DNA from: Macrophomina tecta
Lineage: Eukaryota > Ascomycota > Dothideomycetes > Botryosphaeriales > Botryosphaeriaceae
Reading direction: 5' to 3'
Assembly (NCBI GenBank): GCA_024180945.1
Contig: JAKSGN010000041.1
Coordinates: 2,542,001-2,606,000 of the forward strand
DNA: 64,000 bases
Shown: piece after piece, positions 1 through 11,116 of the stretch
Numbering within the stretch: position 1 is the stretch's first letter
How the letters are laid out: every line of letters starts with the position of its first letter
Position numbers and translations under genes: made by a program
The notes under the pieces: model-generated
Told to the model about the DNA's origin: nothing
Database searches by the model: none
The model's input: only the letters and a program-made list of their open reading frames with translations

Positions 1-1227
1 GGTGGCGGGCTTCCGCGACGGCTGGAGAGAGCTCCGCGGAGATACACGGAGGAGCGGGGGATTCGCGCGTCAAAATGGGCTTCTGGAATTAGGACTTGTT
101 CGAATAAGATGACGGAGGGGTGGCGGCGGGGGGCACTAGAGGTTGCTGCTACGGCTGCGGTGAAACGCGTCGAAGGTACCATGTGGGCATGGGTTAGTCA
201 GCGGCCCTGCAGCAATCGCGATCCGCCAGCAGCGGGCGGGCGGCAGCGGCAGTTGGCTCAGCAGACCGGTCCATGGGCGCGCGCAGGCGGCGTGACCAGG
301 GCCGCAGAATCGATTACCCTCTCGAAATGCGGTCTCTTAACAACGCTTTCCCATCGGCTGCCAATATCGAGGGTCCAGCGCGGCGCGCTAGCGATCTGCT
401 GCTGCATGGCCGCTCGCGGGGGCTGCTCCGGGCCACGGCTGGGGCCCAATGGGCGGCGCGCGCACCGCCGCCGGGGATCTCGATGGCAGCGCGCTGGAGG
501 GGCAGCCGGGCAGCGCAGTGGGCGCGGCGGGCAGCGAGGCTATTTATGTTCCTGCACATCGTCCGGGGCCGGGCGCGCGCGCCCTCGACGCCGCGACTCG
601 CTGCCATCTTCCCCGCATTGCCCGCGAAGCCCGCGACCAGACCGCCCTGATCACTTCGTCACCGTCGATGGCTGCATTGCGCTGCTGCTGCTGCTCCGTC
701 TCACGTCACAGCGCGCTCTCTCCAGACGCCACGATTCAGTGCAGAGTCAGCCGAGTTGCCCCGACGCGCTGCCATTAGGTAATTAGGCAGGATTCATTGC
801 CCTGATGCGCGCGCAGCATGGCCCTACACACGCAAAATTCTCTGCCTCTTCCTCCCAACGCTGTCGCGTTTTACTAGATAAATACCTCCGGCCCGCTGCT
901 CCCATGCGGCTGGGCCTCATGTTCGCACGCGCTGCCGCTTCCTCGCACCCTTGGCCCTTCCGGTAGCGCGCATGCACGTACTGTCTGCTCAGGCCATGTC
1001 CAGCGCTGCCCGTCCACCATTGCGCTCCTTTCTTCTCACCACCACGATATAATCCCGTGCCCGCCAGTGCCCCTCCGCTCCAAGCCTCTCCCCCGTCCCC
1101 TCCGCTGCCATCCACTCCCAGCCCGCCGTCACACCACTGCCCTGAGCCTGCGTGCGCCCTCTTGAAAATCTTTCTCACCGCCGCGGTCTCCCATCCGCTC
1201 GCCCCGACTCCCGGCACCGCCCTCCGC
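1..1227. other. GC-rich non-coding region upstream of nmrA
   Basis: Several overlapping open frames occur on both strands, but they are Arg/Pro/Ala-rich, overlap one another and show no recognisable domain, as expected of GC-rich non-coding DNA. The last 200 bases before the nmrA start are C/T-rich, typical of a fungal promoter or 5' leader. A gene running off the left edge cannot be excluded. Confidence 0.5.
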
Positions 1228-2429
1228 ATGCAAGACAAAAAGACGGTCGTCACCATCAACAGCACCGGGCGCCAATCGGCCAGCTTCATCCGCGTTGCTG
1301 CCGCCGTCGGATGGCATGTCCGCGCCCAGACGCGCGACACCCAGGGCATCGTTGCACAGGAGCTGGCCGCGACCCCCGCCGTCGACCTGCGCGTGGGCTC
1401 CCTGGACGATGACAAGTTCGTAGCCGACCTGTTCGACGGCGCCCAATTGGCCTTCATCAACACCACCCATTGGGGCGATGAGATCGCAACTGGCCGCGCC
1501 ATGGCCATGGCCGCGAAGAGAGCCGGCGTGGAGCACTTCATCTACAGCAGCATGCCCGACCACTCCATCTACGACAAGGGCTGGCGCGCCCTGCCTCTTT
1601 GGGCCAACAAGTTCGCCGTGGAGAATTTCATCCGCCAGATTGGCATTCCGGCCACCTTTGTCTATGCGGGCACCTACCACAACAACTTCACCAGTCTGCC
1701 TTATCCGCTGTTCCGCATGGAGCTGAAAGAGGACGGCAGCTTCGAATGGCAGGCACCCTTTCATCCGCACATTCCAATCCCCTGGTTGGACGCCGAGCAC
1801 GACGTTGGACCCGCCATTCTGCAAATCTTCAAGCAAGGCCCACGAAAGTGGGCAGGTCAGCGGTACGTTTTAGCATAGTTTGCATCTTTGCCACAGGGAT
1901 ATGCTTGCAGCTGTCCTGGGCCCTTTTTTTCAAATCCGGCCAAACACCGCACCGTGCACCGCTTCTTTTTTCTTTTTTTTTTTTTTTTTTTTGACGCATC
2001 ATACTGACGCCATTTTTCGTGCGCAGCATTCCGCTAGCTTTCTCGCGCTTGACGCCCGTGCAAGTTTGTGAGGCATTCAGCCGTGCTCTGAATCGGCCTT
2101 GCAGTTACGTCCGTGGGCCTATCACCTTCCATGTGCCAGTGCCGGCCGGTTACCGCGAACATCTCGAGATTCTCGAAGAGGTATTGGGATGGCAGAGCGC
2201 ACCGTACTTTGGGCCTGATCTAGAAGAGGACTGCACACAGATCGCGCTCGAGTTGTGGGAAGGGTTCCGCGACATTGAAGAATACGCGCGCGAGATCTTC
2301 CCCGTCGAGGAGAGGGCCAATGGCCTCACCTGGATGGACGAGGATGACACGGACACGCAGCCCGAGGATACGCCTTCGGAAACGCCCATCAGGGACGTGG
2401 AGAACTTCTTCCAGGTCATGAACCTATGA
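1228..2429 (+). CDS. nmrA: NmrA nitrogen metabolite repression regulator
   Basis: NmrA is a catalytically inactive short-chain-dehydrogenase-fold protein that senses the NAD(P) redox state. In other ascomycetes it binds the GATA activator AreA and damps nitrogen catabolic genes. Two exons, 1228-1862 and 2027-2429, join in phase (CG|C = Arg) to give 345 residues, close to the roughly 350 usual for NmrA. The N-terminus has the Rossmann start VVTINSTGRQSASFIRVA, followed by the family-typical IYSSMPDHSIYDKGW, TFVYAGTYHNNFTSLPYPLF and PWLDAEHDVGPAILQIF, then LTPVQVCEAFSRALNR after the intron. The C-terminus is acidic. The start chosen is the ATG directly before the first beta-strand; the frame stays open upstream to 1057, but that extension is Pro/Ser-rich and unlike the family. 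The 164-nt intron contains 20 consecutive T residues. Family assignment is very secure; the regulatory role is by homology. Confidence 0.93.
1973..1992 (+). repeat. Poly-T run inside the nmrA intron
   Basis: Twenty uninterrupted T residues, preceded by a further T-rich stretch from about 1964, lie 34 nt before the acceptor of the nmrA intron. This is a simple-sequence tract that may act as an extended polypyrimidine region. Confidence 0.8.
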
Positions 2430-3566
2430 GACATACGTTTACATTCTATCGCTTTGCTGGAAGTAAAGCCCTTTTTGCATTGCGTTGGCGTTTATACATG
2501 ACTCCGAGGATCTGGCGGTACGGTAGATGCATCAAAAAAGTTCTTACTTAGCGGACAGGTTTTCAAGATCTGGAATCATTTAGGCTTAGCGTACCCATGG
2601 TACCAATCAAAAAAGAGGTAATATTAGCATGATATACGTTAGCACGGCGGCTTCAAGCTTTTCCCCTTGGGTTGATAGACTTTGGATTACAGCTGGGTAG
2701 TGGATAATGTTTCTTTATATCATCAAGAACTCTCATCTCTGAACCTGTGGTATGACGCTGATGTCAAGAGCATTGCAAAGAAAAACGCAAAAATGCGGGA
2801 AGGGGAGTCAAACAGATGCCGATAAGAACTGATTACGTCCAAATCCGGATGATCGCTTAAGCTCCCCATAATACGGGCATGTTGGTTTCTTGCTTGCATA
2901 GGAAGGGCTGTCGCTGAGAGCCTCTGTATCTATGATATCAACCACCGATATGCAGTCAAAGCAGTCACTTGGACACTAGCGTCCAACAAGACGGAACACT
3001 TTGGTATTCGGATGGCGGGCTCAACTCCGCGTTTGCATGTCTTGCCTCAGAAAGATCTTAGAAGCCGAATGATTCTGCGCATCGGGAATAAGTTTTTTCG
3101 AAACCCGAGCGAATCCAAAGTGCTGTTATGGAGAGGGTCATGCGTGCCATACCTCTTGCTCTAGCGCATAGTGCTTTTCCGCTCGACAGCGATCAGGAAA
3201 GCCACTTTGGGATGCCATGTAGAGTGATCTTCCAAGAGTCAAGATGTATATTATCGATCATCAGAAAGGCCCTACGATGTTACCTTACTCGGTTAGTTCT
3301 GAGGTTCCACCCGCTCGACAACTTCCATGGAGCCCACACGGGCAGTGGAGCGGTTGGGGAGCGGTGAACAATAGGAACGCCTTCCGATCGCTCCCTGCCT
3401 TTGCATTAATGTGCCCGGTTCCTGCAATCAAGGCAAAGCAAACTTGCTTGTTGCCCTTTGATTGAGGTTAACGGGCTGCTTAGTCATATCACGGCCATCT
3501 CGGCGGGAAGTTTCGAGCTCAAGACACCGCCGCCAGCACCGTCCAACACCCACCACCATCCCCACG
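2430..3566. other. Intergenic region, no gene seen
   Basis: Only short frames are present and none has a recognisable motif. Composition is closer to 50 percent GC than the neighbouring exons. The last part, about 3460-3566, is presumably the promoter and leader of the ribosomal protein gene. Confidence 0.5.
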
Positions 3567-4377
3567 ATGGCAACACTACGACCGGCGGCGCGGCCGCTCT
3601 CCTCCTGGAAGGCCGCGCTTCGGCAGGCTCGTGCCTCGAAGGCCCAGCGCCGCACCTTCGCCGATCTTACGACTGCCAACCGGCCAAAGGCCCTGCACGC
3701 CAATGGCTTGATCAAACGTACGTCTTTCCATCCGCCCCCCGGGAGGCTCTATGCCCGGAAATGCGCGCTTCTATCGCGCCCATCTCCAAAGATTGCTCCA
3801 ATTGGGCTCTCTGGACCGGAAGAATCAGAGCTAACACTTCCCCAAAGAAGGCTCCAAAGTCCACAATCCGATCAAGACGTACCCGCCCCCGCCGACGGCG
3901 ACCGCCAAGTGCAAAGACGCCATTGCCGCGGTCACGGCCTCGCAGCTCTCGGTCCTCGACCCGACGGGCGCGCGCGCGCACCTCTTCTCGCGCGCCAACA
4001 AGGAGGCCGTGCGCGTGGGCGACATCCTGCTCGTGCGGCAGAAGAACGGCGACCCATTCGCGGGCGTGTGCCTGAACATCCGCCGCCGCGGCGTCGACAC
4101 CGCCATACTACTTCGCAACCAGCTCACGCGCGTCGGCGTCGAGATGTGGTACAAGGTGTTCAGCCCGAATGTTGAGGGTATCGAGGTGGTGCAGTGGAGG
4201 GAGAAGAGGGCTAGAAGGGCGAGGCTGTATTATATGCGCAAGCCGAAGCATGATTTGGGCAGCGTGGAGAATATTGTCAGGCAGTACCAGAGGCAGAGAG
4301 CGATGCTGAGGAGCGGTGGTGGGGCGAGGGGAAGGGATGCGAATTCGGGGAAGAAAGCTGGGAAGAAGGGAAAATGA
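3567..4377 (+). CDS. IMG1: Mitochondrial 54S ribosomal protein bL19m
   Basis: Structural protein of the large mitoribosomal subunit, orthologous to bacterial L19 and yeast Img1. Exon 1 (3567-3717) encodes a basic, Arg/Ala-rich presequence typical of matrix import. After a 130-nt intron, exon 2 (about 3848-4377) encodes the L19 fold: VRVGDILLVRQKNGDPFAGV, the RRRGVDTAILLRNQL strand and GVEMWYKVFSPNVEGIEVVQ. A basic tail ends in a Gly/Lys-rich stretch (GKKAGKKGK). The joined protein is 226 residues. Two acceptors three bases apart (after 3847 or 3850) both keep the frame, so one residue near position 51 is uncertain. It stands alone between unrelated genes. Confidence 0.88.
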
Positions 4378-5965
4378 GGGCAGAATGCGCAGTGGAGGGT
4401 GGCGGTTGAAAGGATTGGACAGGAGATTCGGCGCACGTTTGTGTGCATGTATTATGGGATATCACATAGCTGGATAAGGGTCACGAGGCAAAAACATGGG
4501 GTTTCGGCAGGCTCACAAGAGGAATCTACATTTGCATCATGCAGCCGGAGTACAGAATATAAGGAAAGCTGAAATTAGTAAGCTCGGATAAAACCACGTT
4601 TGAGATCGTGTCAAGGAGCCTAGTACAACGCAAGTCATCCCCCATTGCTGAGACAGCGGACGGTAAAGAAAATATAGAAAAAGAAAAATCACTTCAAGCG
4701 ATGCCCCAGGTCGGTTTCAGAAGCACCATAATAGCAATTCTATGTTGCCATATACTGAAGGGCTCATGGATAGATGAAGCAGTAAGCTGTGTGTAAGTGT
4801 CTGATATGGCACTTCAACCTTTTTGTGGGCTTACTTGTATTGGAAAGACTTTTTTTTTGTTTGACTTTGTACTGTACTGTGCGCTTGGAGCATTTGTCAT
4901 GGCTACGAATATAATTGGTATTCCCAGAAGGACCATGTCCATGCAATCACTTCATCCCGTCTGCCACATGTCTCGCACGCTTCTGAGCAATTTTGCGCCA
5001 GCATATATGAGGCTAGTCCGTGAGTTTCGCGTCTCCAAGTGCAGACGATGCGTGGAGAGTGGAGACGGTTATCAGTATTACTGAAAATTTATCTTAGAAA
5101 TAACGCTATCCCTTTCCGCAGAGATGCCAGCATCGGGACAATGGAAACACTTGATGGGGACAAAGGCGAGGTAAGGGCGACTTGCATGCAGTGCAGCGCC
5201 ACAGCCCACTTTTGAAGTTGTTGGGGCTCACGTCACCGGAGAGACGCGTCTCAAGACCAGGCGAGAGCGGCCGATCAGATAATGTGTGGGTACAGAGGTT
5301 TCTGCCTTCAGCGCATGTAGATGGGCCCCCCGGCTTTCCGCTGTGCCGTGATACTGGGCTTGAGGGAATTCCGGTTGTCAAGGAGACTCCTGCCACGTAA
5401 CCAGAGGTATCCCTGATCTGCAATGTGCTTTCCAGCATCCAGTGAAGCAAAGATAACATCTGTTCCAAATACCAAGCCCGGGTCAGTGGCTGGCGGTGGG
5501 TGTTGGATCGATCGAAAATGGATTAGCCAGTCTGATCCCCCGCAATGCGTGCGGTCTGTGAGTGCAGGTCCCCGCGAGCTCCCGGCTATGCCGAGCTCCT
5601 TTCGGGAACGTTCGTAGCATCGAGCCCAGGCCAAGACCACACTCGCAACTGGATCCCAAAGAGAACGCTCGATGGCGCGTGTTGCTTTCGTCTTCTAGAA
5701 CGTAGATAAAGGCGGCGCACTCCAGCGCTGCCTCGGCCAGGCGGAGTCAAGAGCGTGGCGAGTCATGCAATGACGGCATAAGCAAAACATGACTAGAGCT
5801 GATCGGCCTGGAAAACCCTAGTTGTGGTTGCATCCCAACATTTTTTACTGCTCGCCCGCGCGTTGTTTTTAAGCAACGCCCTCCGCCCTGTTTTCTCCTC
5901 TTCACCCACATTCGCTGCCAGTCGCAACACGAACCAACGCCCAACCCAACCCAAATTCGACCAAA
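4378..5965. other. Intergenic region, no gene seen
   Basis: About 1.6 kb with only short frames lacking motifs. A C/A-rich stretch with CCAACC repeats (about 5920-5965) directly precedes the NAP gene start and is probably its 5' leader. Confidence 0.5.
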
Positions 5966-7092
5966 ATGGCCCCCTCCGCAACCGAGCAGACCGACGTCAC
6001 CTACGAGGACCTGATCCAGCTGGAGCAGGAATTCGAGGATGCCGACATGCAAATTAGTATGTTTGCCTCACTAATGGCCATTGGACTCCGCTAACTCCGC
6101 TCTTTCCGCCCAGTCCGCCAGCAGTACAAGATTACCCAGCCGCTCTACAAGAAGCGCCAGGACCTGATCGCGAAGCTCCCCAACTTCTGGGCCCTTGTCT
6201 TCGAGCAGGCGCCGCCGGAGCTGGACAACTACATCCAGCCCACCGACTCTGAGATCTTCGCTGAGTGCCTGAAGGGCCTTGAGGTCACGCGCTTCGAGAT
6301 CGACGACCCGGCCGGCTCGCCGCGCAGCTTCTCCATCAAGTTCACCTTCGCGCCCAACGACTTCTTCGACAATGAGGTGCTGGAGAAAAAGTTTTGGTAC
6401 CGCCGCGCGCTCGACGGCTGGTCTGGGCTGGTGTCAGAGCCTGTCAAGATCAACTGGAAGAAGGGCAAGGACACGACCGACGGCCTCACCGATGCGGCCG
6501 TCGCCCTGTTCGAGGCCCGCCAGAAGATCCCCGAGAAGGAGCAGAAGGCCAAGCTCAGGGAACTTCCGGAGTATAAGAAGCTCATCAAGAAGATGGAGCT
6601 GAGCGAGGAGGGCACTCTGAGCTTCTTTTCGTGGTTCGCGTTCGTCTCCGTGCGTCCCTATGTCTCCGCTGAGGAGTCGGCCAAGGCTACGAAGAAGGAG
6701 GCCGAACAGAGGGCCAAGAGCTTCAAGGCGGGGAAGGAGGAGGCTGAGGAAGACGACGAGGACGATGAGCTGATCCAGCTCTTCGAGGAGTCGGAGGTCT
6801 TCCCCTCTGGCGACGAGCTGGCCACGCTCGTTGCCGAGGACCTTTGGCCCAACGCCATCAAGTACTTCAGTAAGTCCTGTCTGCCTCACCTGTTCAGATC
6901 GCGACCTATTAACGCAGTGTAGCTTCTGCTCAGGAGGCGGACGACGAGGATCTATCTTCTATCGAGGACAACGAGGAGTGGGGTAGCGAGGATGAGGGCG
7001 AGCCTGTCGATATCCGCAGCCTTGTCAAGGGCAAAGGTAAGAAGGAGAAGAACGGCGAGAGCTCTCCTCCGGCCAAGAAGCGCCGCACCTAA
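5966..7092 (+). CDS. NAP-family histone chaperone (SET/Vps75-like)
   Basis: Nucleosome assembly proteins bind H2A-H2B or H3-H4 and shuttle them during chromatin assembly; the Vps75 branch also partners the H3K56 acetyltransferase Rtt109. Three exons (5966-6056, 6114-6869, 6923-7092) join in phase to 338 residues. The order is a long dimerisation helix (LIQLEQEFEDADMQI then IRQQYKITQPLYKKRQDLI), the NAP earmuff domain (PNFWALVFEQAPPELDNYI, FSIKFTFAPNDFFDNEVLEK, SFFSWF near residue 210, DLWPNAIKYF) and a strongly acidic tail (QEADDEDLSSIEDNEEWGSE) followed by a lysine-rich PAKKRRT end that looks like a nuclear localisation signal. The size and a domain entry resembling SET favour SET/Vps75 over Nap1, but I cannot separate these without alignment. 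Confidence 0.88.
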
Positions 7093-8071
7093 GTGTGATG
7101 GCTTTATTTCCAGTTCTTGCATTAACGCTTTGTCGTCATCCGGTTGGCTATGCGGGCGAGGTTACAAGATGAAGCTAGATACCCGGGGGTTGGGATGGCC
7201 GTATTTGGATTGGGCGGAGTATCACGGAACGAATTGCACGACACAGTGATTCGGATAGACAGTGGAAGGCAAAAACATTATGGGCGGTAATATAAGCGTC
7301 TGATGGGCGCGGCCTGCCTATTTCCGTAATTTTCGAAACAGCTTCGATTGATTGGCGGGCAAGTTTATTGTTGTTTCAAGTTAGACTTTGTGTGATTTTA
7401 CGGGGGGAGTTGCGCAAGGTTAAGGTTAGATGTGCGGATTATGCATCGTTTCTCCCCTCGGCTTGAGATGGGCTCTTCACTCTGCCGAGATGCCGTTGCT
7501 CCACAATGACACGTCTGGGTAGAAGGTCGAGTATTGGGCCGGCCCGCGCTCAGCCCAATCTGGGCGCGGAGAGTCGCCTCCGCCTTTCTCCCCCCGGCTG
7601 GGGCCGTGCTGGGCACGTCAGGAACAAGCAACGGAAAGCACTCTCCATGTCTTTTTTATCCGTAGCGCGGCTCTTCTTGGCTGTCGCGAGCCTTTGAGCT
7701 ACGAAACATCGTCATTGCGCCGCAAAGTCGTCCCAATTCCCGGCTTGTCTGGCGTCAGCCTTTGCCCCATGGAGATCATCTCGCCATCCTAGCATGCCCT
7801 TCTTCCCGCTCGCGCCTCGAGCCCCGTCATGGCCACCGCCTCTGCGGCGCTTTTTTCTACATCGACCCCGCCCGGTTACCGCACGAGGTGACCACACCGC
7901 GTCCCGCGCCGGAAATGGCGCCTCTGGGCAAAGAACAGGGAATGCATTTAGGCCGATATTGGGGGACTCGCCTCTCTCACATAAATATGCCTTCCGCCCG
8001 CCTCCATCCGGGCCTCAGGGACCCACGGACTCCGCTCACCAGGCCTCAATCCCCGCACGCACGAGTTCGCC
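7093..8071. other. Intergenic region and GH1 promoter
   Basis: No supported gene. The last 100 bases before the GH1 start include ATAAATA at 7981-7987, about 85 nt upstream of the ATG, a possible TATA-like element. Confidence 0.45.
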
Positions 8072-10150
8072 ATGTCCTCCTCCCTCGTCCTCCCGGTGCT
8101 TCTGGCCTCGACCTCCTTGGTCGGAGCCCAATTGACTTTTGGCACCCCGGCCGGCAATTACTCCACCAAGACATACTCCGTCCCCGCCATCGAGACTGAG
8201 TACCGCCCCAACACCGACTACTCGGACAAGGCCCTCGCCTTCCTGTGGGACCAGGTCGGCCCTATCTCCACCGGCCCCGTGACTACGACTGTCGAGCCCA
8301 CGCCGGAGCCCAGTCTGTATCCTCAGCCAGGCCCCATCCACCCGCTCGTTCCCAGCTATGATCGGAACTTGACTGGTCTGAAGCTGCCCAAGGGCTTCAA
8401 GTGGGGAGTCTCGTCCTCTTCATACCAGATAGAGGGAGCGGCCGATGCGGAAGGTAAAGGTCCGTCCATTTGGGACTTGCTCTCCCATCGCGTCCCCAAT
8501 TTCGTTGCGGACAACACGACGGGAGATGTTGTGGCGAGCCACTACTGGTTGTACAAGCAGGACTTTGCCCGGCTCAAGGCACTGGGCATCCCCGCATTCA
8601 GCCCCAGTATCAGCTGGCCGCGTCTGTTCCCGTTCGGCAAGGGCCCTGTAAACCAGCAGGCCGTGGCCCATTACGATGATGTTATATCTGAGCTAGTGAA
8701 GAACGGGATCAAGCCCAAGATTACGCTCTTCCACTGGGATACGCCGCTGGCGCTCTTCGATGAGTACGGCGCGTGGACTTCGAGGAACGTCGTTGATGAT
8801 TTCGTCAACTATGCAAAGTTTGTCATTTCTCGGTACGATGCGTACGTTGAGGATTGGTTCACTATCAATGAGCCGCAATACTGCGATTGGCAATATTCTC
8901 TCTACCCTGCGGGCGAAGTAAGTTAAAGGCTCTCCGCACCAGCCGCGTCCCCGCCCGAACCCCTCATCACCACACCACAGCATCACTGCTACATCATTGT
9001 TTCAGAAGCAGCAGTTACGGCTCCCTAACAACGTCCAGTATTATCCTGCTTATCAGAATTATACCGGAGGGTTGCCGACGCGCTTTATTTGCGGTCATTA
9101 CACCCTTCTGGCGCACGCGAAGGTGGTTGACTGGTAAGTTGAGCTCTCCCCTGAATGGTGGAATACAAAGATGGCTGACACATGTGGACCTAAAAAGGTA
9201 TAGAAACGAATTCAAGGTACCTACGATCTGTGAAAGTCCATATGCGTTGCTAATAACTAACACTCCATAGGGCACCGGCAAAATCACATTCAAGAACTCG
9301 GGCAACTACTTCCAGCCCAATACTTCCTCCGAGGCAGATGCCATTGCTACGCAGCGTAACTACGACTTCGTTCTCGGCTGGTTTGGTGGTCCATGGACGG
9401 ACGGTGATTATCCTCAATCCCTAAAGGACACCCTGGGGGATATCCTTCCAGAGTTTACGCAAGAAGAAAAAGACCTCATCAAGGGCTCCTGCGACTACTT
9501 CGCAATCGACGGATATTCCTCGTTCACTGCGTACGCTCTTCCGCAGGAGGAGTACGAGAACTGTATCACCAACTCCTCTCACCCGTCCTACCCAACTTGC
9601 GCCGGAAGCGTTGGCCTGGCGACTGACGGCTTCCCGCTCGCCCCGGCCGCCGACCAAGGTGTCTCATGGCTCATCGATGCCCCTCAAGGTCTACGCCGCT
9701 TCCTTTCTAAAATTACCAAGGAGCTCTTCCCGTCGGTCAACGAGATTGCCGTCACCGAGTTCGGTTTCGCCGAGCCCTTCGAATCCCAGCTCGACAGCCT
9801 GCAAACCATCCTCTGGGATCTGCGCCGCGCCGACTACTTCCAGTCGTACCTAGACGCCATCTTGCAAGCCATTCATTATGATGGCGTCAATGTGACTGGC
9901 GCCTGGGCCTGGGCCATCTTCGATAACTTTGAGTGGCTTGTCGGCCTCGGCACTCGCTTCGGTCTGCAGTATGTGAATTACACTGACTTGACGAGGACGC
10001 CCAAAGCTAGCGTATTCCAGTTTGTGAACTGGTTCAAGTAAGTCTCCATATCATTGACGTTTTGTAGTGCACGAACATGAACTGACTTTTTGTATTAGAG
10101 AGCATGAGGATCTGGACGAGCCGTCCAATACCACTATGAGGTTGTTCTAG
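8072..10150 (+). CDS. Secreted GH1 family beta-glucosidase
   Basis: Retaining glycoside hydrolase of family 1, predicted to act outside the cell on beta-glucosides such as cello-oligosaccharides. Five exons (8072-8917, 9039-9133, 9198-9216, 9271-10037, 10099-10150) give 592 residues. Residues 1-19 form a signal peptide (LVLPVLLASTSLVGA). A non-catalytic stretch of about 90 residues precedes the barrel, which opens with LPKGFKWGVSSSSYQIEGA. The acid/base is E267 in TINEP and the nucleophile is E483 in VTEFGFAEPFE, in place of the usual TENG. GAWAWAIFDNFEW and GLQYVNYTDLTRTPK close the barrel. Exon 3 is only 19 nt and has an AAG acceptor. The first intron could instead end at 9005, adding 11 residues in frame; 9038 is preferred because CTAAC lies just upstream of it. 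Several N-glycosylation sequons fit secretion. Confidence 0.9.
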
Positions 10151-11116
10151 AGAGAGAGAGAGAGTCCTTGTATTAGAGTAGCGTATGGAACTTCTTCTAC
10201 GCGCATAGCTATCGCAAATGCTAGATCCAGCCCCAACGATGCACTTCATTGTTTTACTGCCCATGCACTGGATGAAGCCGTTACATTTAGTGAAGTGTGG
10301 TAGGGTGCGTCGGACCACTCCCGTCACGTCATGTGGGCCGTCAAACGCGTTCGCCTTGAGCATGCACCCTTCCCGAGGCCAAAATATCGTCACCGTCTAA
10401 CGGCGCACTACATGCAATAAGCTGAAAGCTAAGCAACTTTCTGATCTGATGGAGTAAACGGTCCAGTTCACACGGCCGAGCGCCACCGACCCGCGCACGT
10501 CACTGCGCGCTTTCAGATGCCTGTGCATGTAGATCACGGAGCATACCCTGCAGGGAGTTGGAGCAGTCCTCTAGCCGCACATGTTCAGAAAATATATATA
10601 CCCTTACGCCCATATTACTTCTTCAGCTCCCCCTGGATGATCTACAGGCACTGTTAAGATGAACAGGATGCAGCATCTCCCAGCGTAGCCTGCATTGCGA
10701 ATCCAACGCTCAGACGCAGAAATTCTGACCTTTGACCTACGGCTGCAGGCAAGTAGAAGGGTTCAAGACTTGTAGTGATCGTTAGGATACAGGCGTTCAG
10801 ACTTATCAGCGGTATTTCAGTCCAATCTGTTGCCTCAACTACTCGTATTATGAGACAGGCTGGTATGTATGCTGAAAAGAGCTGGTGCAATGGCCTCTCG
10901 TGCCCTTTTCTGAAGAGGATACCAAGAGCTACTGCGCATACAGCAATTTCAAGTGTTCCTGATTACTCTGTTATACCTAAACTACCTACAGTGGCGCTGT
11001 CCAATCCCTAGCAACGTTCCCATCCCAGTCGAATCGTCCGTCCCCGTCGACCAATCCTCCTAATCCCGTCCCGGAACCCTAACGCTGATAAGAATCACAA
11101 GCCCAGCCCCTCGAAC
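10151..11116. other. Intergenic region between convergent genes, no gene seen
   Basis: A short GA repeat directly follows the GH1 stop. The rest contains only short frames with no motifs and should hold the 3' ends of the two convergent neighbours. Confidence 0.5.

Noticed and set aside
109..786. 225-codon plus-strand frame at the left edge
   Set aside because: Low-complexity Arg/Gly/Ser composition, overlapped by equally long frames on both strands, no start context or domain.
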